DNA of 64,000 nucleotides from DASZUK01 sp963844575 (GTDB lineage: Bacteria; Actinomycetota; Acidimicrobiia; Acidimicrobiales; RAAP-2), in contig CAWJOU010000005.1 in the NCBI GenBank assembly GCA_963844575.1, positions 2,914,001-2,978,000 of the forward strand, read 5' to 3'. Numbering within the stretch: the first letter of the stretch is position 1; each line of letters begins with the position of its first letter. This document shows positions 1 to 8,952 of this stretch, piece by piece. The notes under the pieces were generated by a model. That model was not told the origin of the DNA, made no database searches, and worked only from the letters and a program-made list of their open reading frames with translations. The position numbers and the translations under genes are program-made.

Positions 1-251
1 CAGGCCTTCGGACCGCCCTCGTCGAGCGGGACCCGATCTGCGTCGTCCCCGGCTGCACGGTTGCCCGCGGCCTGGAGATCGACCACTGGCGCGTCGACTT
101 CGCCGACGGTGGCCCAACCGAGTTGGCCAACCTCGCCCGCGTCTGCGCGGCCCACCACCGACTGAAGACCGCCACTGGCTGGCGGCTGACCGGTGGTCCG
201 GGCCGGTGGGGCTGGAAACCGCCAAAACGACGAGCTCGAGCTCCGGCGTAG
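1..251 (+). CDS. HNH endonuclease domain protein, C-terminal fragment
   Basis: The reading frame is already open at the window edge (first full codon at 3) and ends at TAG 249-251, giving the last 82 residues. It contains a CVVPGC zinc knuckle, EIDHW, and a CAAHHRLK end, which is the beta-beta-alpha metal HNH nuclease fold found at the C-terminus of the abundant actinobacterial DUF222/13E12-type proteins. The upstream DUF222 part, if present, lies outside the window. In this family the HNH motif is expected to cut DNA, but the physiological role is mostly unknown and many copies are repeat-like. It is convergent with the broken glycosyltransferase that follows. Confidence 0.75.
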   Translation, partial: GLRTALVERDPICVVPGCTVARGLEIDHWRVDFADGGPTELANLARVCAAHHRLKTATGWRLTGGPGRWGWKPPKRRARAPA

Positions 252-303
252 GACTCGGTCGGCGATCTTTGCGTCGAGCCGCGTCAGCCGCGGACGAGCG
301 GCG

Positions 304-1478
304 TCAGCCGCGAACGCCGAGCAAGAGATCGACGAGCCGATCGCCGGCACCGGCCAGGCCGAGCTCGGGCAACCGCCGCCGGCCGGCGTCCACCAGAGCG
401 CCCCGCCGCGCCACGTCGACCTGCACGCCACGGACCGCGTCGGCCACGACCACCGGGTCCTTGGCGTCGAGGAGAACGCCCGCGTCGCCGAGAACCTCCG
501 GGAGCGCCCCCTCGCGGTACGCCACCACCGGCAGGCCATGAGCCATCGCTTCGACCACCGGCAGGCAGTAGCCCTCGTGCTCCGACGAGACGACGAGGAC
601 GTCCGCCGAGTCGTAGGCGTCCGCCAGCGCGGCGTCGGTGACCTTGCCGGCGAAGTGCACCGCGTCGGCCAACCCGAGATCGGCGACGTAGCGGTGGAGC
701 GCGTCGACGTACGCCGGGAGCGCCGGCTTGCCGATCACCAGCAGCTCGGCGTCGGCGTCGTGCCGCGCCCGGTAGGCCAGGAGCGCCGCCACCGTGTCCT
801 CGACCGCCTTGTTCGGCGCCAGCCGACCGACCGCCAGCCAACGCGCCCCCTTCTCGCGGGTCGTCGGGCGCCGGCTCGTCGGTCGTCGGGCGCCGGCTCG
901 TCGCTCGACCGCTCGGTGTCGAGCAGTCCGACGATCGGCGGCACGACCTCGGTCGCCACGAACCCGGCCGCCCTCAGATCGGCCCGGTTGATCTCCGAGA
1001 CCGCGACCCCGAGGACGGCCCGCTCGGCCAGGTCGGCCAGCTCCTGCTGGGCCCGAACCTGGTGCCGCGCCAACCCGTTGTCCCACGGCGCGAACAGCTC
1101 CGGTGGCGTGACGTTGTGGTAGTTCACGACCAGCCGGCCGCTGGTCGTCAGCAACCGGTCCGCCAGCACCGACGCGGTGGCGAACTGGTACACGAGCACG
1201 TCGTCCCGGCGATCCGTGTACGTCGACGCTGGCCGCGTCGAGCCAGCCGTCTCCGCGTCGTCGAGCTCGACGTAGATCTCCGACTCGATCCCCCTCGACC
1301 GGAGGATCCGCTGGACCGCCAGCGTGTGCTGGCCGACCGCATCGCCGACGTGCAGCATCGGCACGAACTGGTGGATCGCGCCGACCGACCCCACGGTGGC
1401 GCGGCCGTTCGCCGCCCCCCTCTCTGTCGTCGCCTCGGTCGCCGCCTCGGTCGCCGACAGAGTCTCGGCCGACGTCAC
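304..1478 (-). pseudogene. Glycosyltransferase (GT-B, family 4-like), frameshifted by a 22-bp tandem repeat
   Basis: The N-terminal half is read in one frame from a GTG at 1478, which overlaps the stop of the upstream methyltransferase by four bases (GTGA). It carries QFVPMLHVGDAVGQHT and NYHNVTPPELFAPW. The C-terminal half lies in another frame (about 880 down to 304) and carries WLAVGRLAPNKAVEDT and VVSSEHEGYCLPVVEAMAHG, the GT-B nucleotide-sugar binding region with the EGYCLPVVEA acidic motif. The frames meet at two exact 22-bp tandem copies (860-903). The gene is a paralogue of the intact glycosyltransferase at 12816-14060, which shows what the whole protein should look like. As sequenced, the product would be truncated. 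It could be a true pseudogene, a phase-variable gene or an assembly collapse of the repeat. The role is presumably sugar transfer in a surface polysaccharide. Confidence 0.75.
860..903. repeat. 22-bp tandem duplication inside the glycosyltransferase gene
   Basis: Two exact copies lie at 860-881 and 882-903, each starting GTCGTCGGGCGCC and ending GGCTCGTCG on the plus strand. Twenty-two is not a multiple of three, so copy number sets the frame. I worked the codons through: two copies put the downstream half out of frame, one copy also fails, and zero or three copies join the two halves of the glycosyltransferase in frame. Confidence 0.9.
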
Positions 1479-2521
1479 TGCCGCCCTCGGACCGCGTACG
1501 TGCTCCCCGTCCCGACGACCGTCGCCACGTCGACGTAGCCGGCCCGAGCCAGCAGCATCTCCCACGTCGCCGGATGCAACGGGCGTCCCGGTACGAGGTC
1601 GCGGGCCACCGCGTCCCACTCCTCCTCGACCACCTCCGGACGGGTACCGATGATCATCACGGTCCCGCCATCGCCGAGACGGTCAGTGGCCGTAGCCAGC
1701 AGACCGACCTGCTCGTCGACCGGCACCCGGTCGACAACACCGGCCAGCACGATGCCGCCGATCGACCCGGATGGGAGGGACTCGAGCAGCTCGCGGACCG
1801 ATCCGACGTGGACGTCGAGCCCCGCCTCCGCCGCGCCCCACGCCACCGCGCCCCTCGGCTCCGCCACCCGGACCGACACGCCAGCACCGGCCAGCGAGCG
1901 GGCCACCCCGCGGCCGCACTCGCCCACGACCACCGGGCCGACCACCGCGCCCAGCCACTCGACCGCGGTCGCCGCCCACTCGTCGGTCGCCGGTGGTTCG
2001 ACCAACCACGCCATGCCGTCCACCGGGCCGTCCCGGCGGTCCCGCCGCCCCTCTAGCTCCTCGACCCGGGCGGACAGGAACCGCACCGCCTCGACCACCG
2101 CCGCGAACCCCTCCCGGACGGCGCCCAAGCCCTTGCGCAACTCCTCCCGCGTCGCTTCACCGGCCGCCGTGGCCGCCCGGGCCGCGATCCATGGTTCGAT
2201 CCGTGACAGCAGATGCCGGTCGGCCGCCTCACGGACCGCGCCCCGGGGCACCGGCGGAGGCGGTGGCGGCGGAGAAGGGGGGTCCGGCACCGCTACCTTC
2301 TCCAGTCGCCCGAACGCGTCGGAGAAGTTCCAGCGGTCCGTTCCCTCGGGCCGGAGCCGGCGGAACGCGGCCGCCAGATCCTCCAAGAAGGCCGGCGACG
2401 GGGCCGGTGACCAGGGTGACGGGGACGACGGCGGGGCCGCCGGCGGCGACGAAGACTCGCTTTTCCGATCGGGGTCCGGGGTAGATTGAGCGCCGCTTGT
2501 CCCAGTCCCGACATCCGTCAC
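1475..2521 (-). CDS. Methyltransferase-like protein with proline-rich N-terminal linker
   Basis: The 348-residue protein has a Ser/Pro-rich N-terminus, a poly-proline stretch near residues 82-92, a helical segment (residues about 95-165) and a C-terminal Rossmann-like domain. That domain contains VVVGECGRGVARSLAGAG, then VLAGVVDRVPVDEQ, then DGGTVMIIGTRPE. This order resembles class I SAM-dependent methyltransferases, although the glycine motif is degenerate (GECGRG). It is a diverged paralogue of the 14057-15019 protein. Both end with a PGRPLxPATW segment followed by a short C-terminal strand, and both precede a glycosyltransferase through a GTGA overlap. The likely role is modification or priming in surface glycan assembly. 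The acceptor is unknown and activity is not certain because of the weak SAM motif. Confidence 0.6.
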   Translation of the reverse strand: MTDVGTGTSGAQSTPDPDRKSESSSPPAAPPSSPSPWSPAPSPAFLEDLAAAFRRLRPEGTDRWNFSDAFGRLEKVAVPDPPSPPPPPPPVPRGAVREAADRHLLSRIEPWIAARAATAAGEATREELRKGLGAVREGFAAVVEAVRFLSARVEELEGRRDRRDGPVDGMAWLVEPPATDEWAATAVEWLGAVVGPVVVGECGRGVARSLAGAGVSVRVAEPRGAVAWGAAEAGLDVHVGSVRELLESLPSGSIGGIVLAGVVDRVPVDEQVGLLATATDRLGDGGTVMIIGTRPEVVEEEWDAVARDLVPGRPLHPATWEMLLARAGYVDVATVVGTGSTYAVRGRQ

Positions 2522-2651
2522 GGCTGGCGATCTTAACGGGCGCCCGTAGTGTCACGGCCGTTGAAGAGCGTTTCGACCTCAGGGATTGGGTAAAGCGACA
2601 CGCCAACCGTCACCAACGCTCGGCCGCGAGCCTTGACACAAGGGAGCGCAG

Positions 2652-4892
2652 ATGACCGCACGTAAGCACGTTCGAGCCGCCGCCGCGGCGGTCGCCGCCG
2701 TCCTCGGCGCCGGCGTCGTTCCGGCGCTCGGCGCGGCACCGGCGGCCGGCGCGGCGACAATCAACTTCGGCAATCCGGTGTGGACCGTCGGCCCACTGAG
2801 CGACGGGGGCGCGCCGATCGCGCTGTCGTCGCCCAACGAGGCGACACTGCCCGGCGGGCTCGCCGTCGTCGTCGGCGACGAGGCCGGCAACGTCTACGCC
2901 TACAACCTCGCCTCCGGCGGGCCGGTCTGGACGTACAACACCGGTGCCCCGATCGACTCGACCCCGTCCGTGGCGACGACGACGGCCGGGAGCTCGCTCG
3001 ACACCGTCTTCGTCGGGACCGGGAACGCCGGCAGCCCGTTCTCCGGCGGCTACCAGGCCGTGAGCCCGAGCGGTGGCGACAAGTGGTTCGTGCAGGCAAC
3101 GAACCCGCCGACCGACAGCAACACCCGCAACGGCGTCCAGGCGTCGATGGCCGTCGGCAACCTGCAGGGCGGCACCAATGTCGTCGCCGGCTCGCTCGGC
3201 GAGAACCAGTACGCCATGACAGCCGGCAGCGGTGGCGTCCTGAACGGGTTCCCGTGGTACCAGGGCGACAGCGACTTCACCACCCCCGCCCTCGCGGACC
3301 TCTACGGCAACGGGCAGACCGACATCGTCGAAGGTGGTGACTCGACGGCCGGCAACTCGTACACAACGCCGTACGCCAACGGTGGCCACATCCGCGTCCT
3401 CGCGCCCACCGGGAACGCCGGCCAGCCGAAACCCAACGGTGGCCTCGTCTGCCAGTACACAACGAACGAGACCGTCGAGTCGTCGCCCGCCGTCGGCCAG
3501 TTCCTCGCCGGCTCCGCCGTCGGCATCGTCGCCGGCACCGGCGCGACGTTCAACCAGTCCAACACCAACCAGCTGCTCGCCCTCAACGCCAGCTGCGGGC
3601 TCCAGTGGACCGCGACGCTCAACGGCAACACCAAGAGCAGCCCGGCGCTCGCCGACGTGCTCGGCAATGGCCAGCTCCAGGTCGTCGAGGGCACCGACAA
3701 CGGCCGGACCGGCTCGGTCTACGCCCTGAACGGCGCCAACGGCTCCGTCGCCTGGAGCACGTCCGTCGGTCGGGTCATCGGCTCCGTCGTGACCGCCGAT
3801 CTCGGCTCCGGCTACCAGGACGTCGTCGCCCCGACCGTCAACGGCGTCGTCGTCCTCGACGGCAAGACCGGGAGCGTCATCACGACGCTGCAGTCGAACA
3901 CCGGCTTCCAGAACTCGCCGCTGATCACGAAGGACCCGAACGGGACGATCGGGATCACCCTGGCCGGCTACCAAGGCTCCGGGAGCTTCATCTATCACTA
4001 CGAGATCGGCGGCTCGAACGGCTCCGTCGTCAACGAGCCCGGCGCCTGGCCGCAGTTCCACCACGACGCGCAGCTCACCGGGGACGCCGGCACCCCGCCA
4101 CCGGTCGTGAACGTGCCCTGCACAGCCCCGGCCGGCGCACCGAACGGCTACTACCTGTCCGCCTCGGACGGCGGGATCTTCAGTTACGGCAACCTGCCGT
4201 TCTGCGGGTCGACCGGCAACCTCGTCCTCAACCAACCGGTCGTCGGCATGGCCGTCACCAGGAACGGCGGCGGGTACTGGGAAGTCGCCAAGGACGGCGG
4301 CCTCTTCGCCTTCGGCGACGCCCAGTTCTACGGCTCGATGGGCGGCAAGCCGCTGAACCAGCCGGTCGTCGGCATGGCCGCCAACCCGAACGGCAACGGC
4401 TACTGGGAGGTCGCCGCCGACGGCGGGATCTTCGCCTTCGGCACAGCGCCGTTCTACGGCTCGATGGGTGGCAAGCCGCTCAACCAGCCGATCGTCGGCA
4501 TGGCCGCCACGCCCGACGGCAAGGGCTACTGGCTCGTCGCGTCCGACGGCGGGCTCTTCGCCTTCGGCGACGCCCACTTCTACGGCTCGATGGGCGGCAA
4601 GCCGCTGAACCAGCCGGTCGTCGCGCTGGCCGCCAACCCGAACGGCAACGGCTACTGGGAGGTCGCCGCCGACGGCGGGATCTTCGCCTTCGGTACAGCG
4701 CCGTTCTACGGCTCGATGGGTGGCAAGCCGCTCAACCAGCCGATCGTCGGCATGCAGGCCGTCGCCGGCGGGTCCGGTTACCGGTTCGTCGCCGCCGATG
4801 GTGGCATCTTCGACTACGGCAGCGCCGTCTTCTACGGCTCGATGGGCGGCAAGCCGCTCAACAAGCCCATCGTCGCCATGGCCGGCTTCTGA
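2652..4892 (+). CDS. Exported beta-propeller protein with six C-terminal DGG/FAFG/GSMGG repeats
   Basis: The 746-residue protein starts with an Ala-rich signal peptide (MTARKHVRAAAAAVAAVLG, likely cleaved near AAGA|AT) preceded by an AAGGGAG ribosome binding site. Residues about 35-480 contain repeated ALADLYGNGQTDIVEGGD and SSPAVGQFLAG segments, like FG-GAP/VCBS or PQQ-type propeller blades. The last 245 residues are six repeats of about 42 residues with the pattern GYWxVAxDGGIFAFGxAxFYGSMGGKPLNQPIVG. The first repeat has a Cys in FCGS, with another Cys just before the array (VPCTAP), and the paralogue conserves the same pair, so a disulfide is plausible. Six repeats of this length suit a second propeller. 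The ligand and function are unknown, and I recognise no enzymatic motif. Confidence 0.85.
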   Translation: MTARKHVRAAAAAVAAVLGAGVVPALGAAPAAGAATINFGNPVWTVGPLSDGGAPIALSSPNEATLPGGLAVVVGDEAGNVYAYNLASGGPVWTYNTGAPIDSTPSVATTTAGSSLDTVFVGTGNAGSPFSGGYQAVSPSGGDKWFVQATNPPTDSNTRNGVQASMAVGNLQGGTNVVAGSLGENQYAMTAGSGGVLNGFPWYQGDSDFTTPALADLYGNGQTDIVEGGDSTAGNSYTTPYANGGHIRVLAPTGNAGQPKPNGGLVCQYTTNETVESSPAVGQFLAGSAVGIVAGTGATFNQSNTNQLLALNASCGLQWTATLNGNTKSSPALADVLGNGQLQVVEGTDNGRTGSVYALNGANGSVAWSTSVGRVIGSVVTADLGSGYQDVVAPTVNGVVVLDGKTGSVITTLQSNTGFQNSPLITKDPNGTIGITLAGYQGSGSFIYHYEIGGSNGSVVNEPGAWPQFHHDAQLTGDAGTPPPVVNVPCTAPAGAPNGYYLSASDGGIFSYGNLPFCGSTGNLVLNQPVVGMAVTRNGGGYWEVAKDGGLFAFGDAQFYGSMGGKPLNQPVVGMAANPNGNGYWEVAADGGIFAFGTAPFYGSMGGKPLNQPIVGMAATPDGKGYWLVASDGGLFAFGDAHFYGSMGGKPLNQPVVALAANPNGNGYWEVAADGGIFAFGTAPFYGSMGGKPLNQPIVGMQAVAGGSGYRFVAADGGIFDYGSAVFYGSMGGKPLNKPIVAMAGF
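4312..4755 (+). repeat. 252-bp near-identical direct repeat within the exported repeat protein
   Basis: The DNA at about 4312-4503 recurs at about 4564-4755, offset exactly 252 bp (two 126-bp, 42-codon protein repeats), with only a few mismatches, for example GGCACAGCG against GGTACAGCG. The other repeats in the gene are more diverged. This points to a recent duplication of a two-repeat block, and makes copy-number change by recombination likely. Confidence 0.85.
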
Positions 4893-4926
4893 CCGACCGG
4901 GCCGGTCGATCTGTCCGGACGACCGT

Positions 4927-4968
4927 CCAGCGCAGGGAAGGTGCCTTTGCGCACCTTCCCTGCGCTGG
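4927..4968. terminator. Perfect 18-bp stem-loop between the two exported repeat proteins
   Basis: CCAGCGCAGGGAAGGTGC (4927-4944) and its exact reverse complement (4951-4968) flank a six-base loop, 34 bp after the stop of the upstream gene. There is no T-run on either side, so it is not a textbook Rho-independent terminator. It is still the strongest hairpin in this gap and probably ends or stabilises the transcript of the first repeat protein. Confidence 0.6.
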
Positions 4969-5051
4969 TACGTTTCGAGGCTTGAGACCGCGCTCCTGCC
5001 CCCCGCCTGGCCGGGCTCGCCCTGGCCGTCGTCTGCACCACGACCGGATGG

Positions 5052-7274
5052 ATGGCCCTCACCGGATGGACGGGCCTCGGGATCTCCCCCTCCGGTGCCG
5101 CGACAACAGCGCTCAGCACGGCGCTGAAGAACCCCGTCTGGCACGTCACACTGCCCGACGCCGGTCACCCGATCGCCGAGTCGTCGCCCAACGTCGCCAC
5201 CCTCGACGGCGGCGGCCCCGCCGTCGTCGTCGGTGACCGGGCCGGCAAGGTCTACGCCTACCACCTCCAAGGCGGCTCTCCCGTCGGCGGTTGGCCGACC
5301 CAGGACGGCGGCGCGCCGATCGACGCCACCCCGTCCGTCGCCACCCTCGGCGGCAGCAACCTCGACAGCGTCTTCGTCGGGTCCGGCAACGCCACACATC
5401 CGACAGTCGGCGGCTACCAGGCCTACGGCCCGTCGGGCAACGGCCTCTGGAACGCCGCGGTCGTCGACCCGGCTTCGGACACACAGCCGGCCCAGGGCGT
5501 TCAGGCGTCGCTGGCCGTCGGCAACCTCCAGGGGAGCACCGACGTCGTCGCCGGCTCGCTCGACCAGGAGGAGTACGCCCTCGACGCCGGCAGCGGGTCC
5601 ACGCTGAAGGGCTGGCCGTTCTTCACGTCCGACAGCGTCTTTTCGACTGCCGCCCTCGCCGACCTGTACGGCACCGGCCAGACCGAGGTCGTCGAAGGGG
5701 GCGACCAGACCGGCGGGTTCGGCAACGGCCGGACGTACACCCAGGGCGGGCACCTGCGCATCCTCAACAGCCAGGGCGGGCTCATCTGCCACTACGACAC
5801 CAACCAGACCGTCCATTCGTCGCCCGCGGTCGGCGGCTTCCTGGCCGGCGGGGCGACCGGGATCGCCGTCGGGACCGGGTCGTACTTCGGCGGCGCCTCC
5901 GACTCGGACACGCTGAAGGCCTTCAACAACGACTGCGGCCTGCAGTGGTCGACGACGCTCGCCGGCTACACGACAAGCAGCCCGGCCCTCGCCGACCTGA
6001 GCGACAACGGAACGCTCGACGTCGTCGAGGGCGTGACCACGTCGACCGGCCAGGGCGCCGTCTCGGCCCTGACAGGGGCGACCGGCAAGGTGCTCTGGAC
6101 CACGCCGGTCCCCGACGCCGTCCTCGGCTCCGTCGTCACGTTCGACATGGCCGCCACAGGCCACGAGGACGTCCTCGTGCCCATGTACCCGACGAGCGGC
6201 GCCCCGACAGCCCAGGGCGTCGACGTCCTCAACGGCACCAACGGAGCCGTCATCACCTCCTTCGCCACCAACCTCGGCTTCCAGAACTCGCCCCTCGTCA
6301 CGGACGACCCGACAGGGAACATCGGGATCACTGTCGCCGGCTACGGCGGGGCCACAGATGTCGGCTGGATCGAGCACTACGTCATCCCCGGGACGGATGG
6401 CGCGGCGGCCGTCGACAACGGCGCGTGGCCCGAGTTCCACCACGACCCGCAGCTGACCGGCAATGCCGGCGGAACGCCTGCCGCCGGATCGGTGCCCGCC
6501 TGCTCGATCCCGTCCGGCGCCCTGCAGGGCTACAACCTCGTCGCCAGTGACGGCGGCGTCTTCTCATTCGGGGGCGCGCCGTTCTGCGGGTCGACGGGTG
6601 GGATGACCCTGAACGCCCCGATCGTCGGGATGGCGATGGCCTCGAACACCGGCGGCTACTGGTTCGCGGCGTCGGACGGCGGCGTCTTCGCCTACGGCGG
6701 TGCCCAGTTCTACGGCTCGATGGGCGGCCGGCCACTGAACGAACCGATCGTCGCCATCGCCGCCACGCCCGACGGCCAGGGCTACTGGCTCGTCGCGTCC
6801 GACGGCGGGATCTTCGCCTTCGGCGACGCCCAGTTCTACGGCTCGATGGGCGGCCGCCCGCTGAACCAGCCCATCGTCGGCATGGAACCGACCACCGACG
6901 GGCTCGGCTATCGACTCGTCGCGGCCGACGGCGGGATCTTCGCCTTCGGGCCGGACGCCCAGTTCTTCGGCTCGATGGGCGGCAAGCCGCTCGTCGCCCC
7001 GATCGTCGGCCTGGCCGACGACGTCGCCACCGGCGGGTACTGGGAGGTCGCGGCCGACGGCGGGATCTTCGCCTTCGGCGCCACATTCTTCGGCTCGATG
7101 GGCGGCAAGCCGCTCGTCGCCCCGATCGTCGGCCTGGCCGCCAGCCTGAACGGTTACGGCTACCGCTTCGTCGCCGCCGACGGCGGCATCTTCTCCTTCG
7201 GCGACGCCACATTCTACGGATCGATGGGCGGACGCCCGCTCAACCGGCCGATCGTCGGCCTCGCCGGGACCTGA
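5052..7274 (+). CDS. Exported beta-propeller protein, paralogue of the preceding gene
   Basis: The 740-residue protein is collinear with the upstream gene. It has an FG-GAP-like N-terminal region (ALADLYGTGQTEVVEGGD, HSSPAVGGFLAGG, WPEFHHDPQLTGNAG) and six C-terminal repeats of 41-43 residues with DGG-[IV]-F-[AS]-[FY]-G and GSMGG cores. The Cys pair (VPACSIP and FCGSTGG) is conserved. The start is uncertain. The first in-frame ATG is at 5052, but the open frame continues upstream to a TGA at 4983 and encodes a hydrophobic stretch (RLAGLALAVVCTTTGWMALT) that would make a better signal peptide. No ATG or GTG lies there, only CTG codons at 5007 and 5022. Tandem duplication of the whole gene followed by divergence is the simplest history. 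Function unknown. Confidence 0.8.
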   Translation: MALTGWTGLGISPSGAATTALSTALKNPVWHVTLPDAGHPIAESSPNVATLDGGGPAVVVGDRAGKVYAYHLQGGSPVGGWPTQDGGAPIDATPSVATLGGSNLDSVFVGSGNATHPTVGGYQAYGPSGNGLWNAAVVDPASDTQPAQGVQASLAVGNLQGSTDVVAGSLDQEEYALDAGSGSTLKGWPFFTSDSVFSTAALADLYGTGQTEVVEGGDQTGGFGNGRTYTQGGHLRILNSQGGLICHYDTNQTVHSSPAVGGFLAGGATGIAVGTGSYFGGASDSDTLKAFNNDCGLQWSTTLAGYTTSSPALADLSDNGTLDVVEGVTTSTGQGAVSALTGATGKVLWTTPVPDAVLGSVVTFDMAATGHEDVLVPMYPTSGAPTAQGVDVLNGTNGAVITSFATNLGFQNSPLVTDDPTGNIGITVAGYGGATDVGWIEHYVIPGTDGAAAVDNGAWPEFHHDPQLTGNAGGTPAAGSVPACSIPSGALQGYNLVASDGGVFSFGGAPFCGSTGGMTLNAPIVGMAMASNTGGYWFAASDGGVFAYGGAQFYGSMGGRPLNEPIVAIAATPDGQGYWLVASDGGIFAFGDAQFYGSMGGRPLNQPIVGMEPTTDGLGYRLVAADGGIFAFGPDAQFFGSMGGKPLVAPIVGLADDVATGGYWEVAADGGIFAFGATFFGSMGGKPLVAPIVGLAASLNGYGYRFVAADGGIFSFGDATFYGSMGGRPLNRPIVGLAGT

Positions 7275-7317
7275 CCGTCCGTCCCGACTGCCCGCGTTCC
7301 GGTGCAGTATTTCCCGG

Positions 7318-8883
7318 ATGCGGGGCGGGATTTCCGGGATGCGGGGCGGGCGGGACACCGGGCGATGCACACGAACGGTCCGCGGCGTCGCGGTCGTCCT
7401 GTCGCTCGCGGCCACGGCCGCCGTTCTGACGTCGTGCGGTAGCGCGCCTCGGCCGGCCGCGGTCCCGTCGTACGCCAGAGCCAGTTCGGGCGAGCAGCCG
7501 CGACCACCGACGCAGGGCCCGCAGCCGAACCCGAACGGCCGGGGGTCCGTGCACCTGAACATCGTCAACGGGCTGCTCGACGGCTCGCCGATCTACAACG
7601 GCGACTTCGCCGACCCCTTCGCCCTACACGTCGGGGCAACCGTCTACGTGTACGCGTCCGACACGACGAGCGCCCACATACCGGTGCTCGCCGCCGACCC
7701 CACCACCGACTTCGCCGGCCAGTACCTCGGCGACGCTCTGCCGACCCTCCCTTCGTGGACGTACCCCGGCTACCAGTGGGGGCCGGCCGTCTGGGCCCGG
7801 CCGGACGGGACGTACGTCCTCTACTACGCCACCCCCGACCAGGCCCCGTCGTCAGCCTGCATCGCCGCCGCCAACCGGGCGCACGTCAGCCCCGGGCTCT
7901 GTTACCTCGCCTGGAGCAAGGAGAGCCGCCAGTGCATCTCCCGGGCGGTCTCGACGTCGCCGACCGGACCGTTCGTCGACGACTCCGCCGGCCCGTTCAT
8001 CTGCCCTCGCCGGCAGGGCGGGGCCATCGACCCGAGCGTGTTCGTATCGGCCGACGGCACGCCGTACCTCGTCTGGAAGAGCGACGGCAACGGCTACGGG
8101 CTCCCGACCGCCATCTACTCGGAGCAGCTGACCGGTGACGGCCTGGCGGTCGCCGGGCCGCCGCACCGGTTGATCGGCGCCACCCAGCCGTGGGAGGGAA
8201 ACCTGGTCGAGGGGCCATCGATGGTCGAGGCCAACGGTGTCTACTGGCTCTTCTACTCCGCCAACGACTGGGACACCACCCACTACGCCATCGGCGTCGC
8301 CCGCTGCCAGACCGTCCAGGGCCCCTGCCAGAAGCCCCTCGACCACCCCTTGCTCTCGACCGCCGACGACCCCGCCAACGACCAGGGGCCCGGCGGCCAG
8401 GAGTTCCTCGACGTCGGCGGGTTCGTCTGGATGGTCCACCACGGCTGGCTGCCCGGCCAGGCCGGCACGCCGAACGGCCAGCGACGGCTGTACGTCGACC
8501 TCGTCACCTTCGACGGGCCGCACGGCCAGCCGGCCCTCGGCTCCGGCCCGTTGGCCGCGGCGCTGGCCGACGTCATCGACGGTGCCGAGGTCCCCGGTCA
8601 GCCGGCCAACCCGCAGGCCGCGTACCTCGACGAGGTCCACGGCAGCGCCAGCCCGTACGCCAAGCAGTCCAACCGCGCCCTGCTCGCCCTCGGTCAGGGA
8701 ACGTGCACGTCGCTCGGCGGCTCACAGACCGCCGCCGAAGGCGAGAAGCTCATCGACGCCGTCCTACGGAAAGCCACCGACCCGCTCGGCCGGGCGGTGC
8801 CGGTCGCCTTTGCCGTCCAGCAGCTCTGCCCGCAGTACCTGCCCGGCCTCCGTCAGGAGCTCCAGTCGATGCTGTACCACTAG
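7318..8883 (+). CDS. GH43-like five-bladed propeller glycosidase, lipoprotein
   Basis: The 521-residue protein has a signal peptide ending in a lipobox, VLTSC, with Cys40 as the lipid anchor, followed by a Pro-rich linker. The body shows the three acidic positions expected of glycoside hydrolase family 43: Asp99 in NGDFADPFALHV (base), Asp238 in GGAIDPSVF (pKa modulator) and Glu298 in NLVEGPSMVEANGVYWLFYS (acid). Members cleave arabinan, xylan or similar glycans with inversion. An outer-face anchor would suit trimming of environmental or cell-surface polysaccharide. Two in-frame ATGs (7318 and 7339) lie in a 21-bp imperfect duplication, so the true start could be either; the second gives a more typical signal peptide. 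It stands among surface-glycan genes. Confidence 0.8.
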   Translation: MRGGISGMRGGRDTGRCTRTVRGVAVVLSLAATAAVLTSCGSAPRPAAVPSYARASSGEQPRPPTQGPQPNPNGRGSVHLNIVNGLLDGSPIYNGDFADPFALHVGATVYVYASDTTSAHIPVLAADPTTDFAGQYLGDALPTLPSWTYPGYQWGPAVWARPDGTYVLYYATPDQAPSSACIAAANRAHVSPGLCYLAWSKESRQCISRAVSTSPTGPFVDDSAGPFICPRRQGGAIDPSVFVSADGTPYLVWKSDGNGYGLPTAIYSEQLTGDGLAVAGPPHRLIGATQPWEGNLVEGPSMVEANGVYWLFYSANDWDTTHYAIGVARCQTVQGPCQKPLDHPLLSTADDPANDQGPGGQEFLDVGGFVWMVHHGWLPGQAGTPNGQRRLYVDLVTFDGPHGQPALGSGPLAAALADVIDGAEVPGQPANPQAAYLDEVHGSASPYAKQSNRALLALGQGTCTSLGGSQTAAEGEKLIDAVLRKATDPLGRAVPVAFAVQQLCPQYLPGLRQELQSMLYH

Positions 8884-8952
8884 ATGACGTACCACTAGAG
8901 GTGATCCCCGTCAGCGTTGTTGGTGGAGGTTGGAAGTGAAGGAGGTCGAGCC

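Noticed and set aside
2610..6443. 1277-codon minus-strand open frame opposite the exported repeat proteins
   Set aside because: It mirrors both plus-strand genes through their repeats, has low-complexity Asp/Gly/Arg composition, and lacks domains. The plus-strand frames have signal peptides and repeat conservation.
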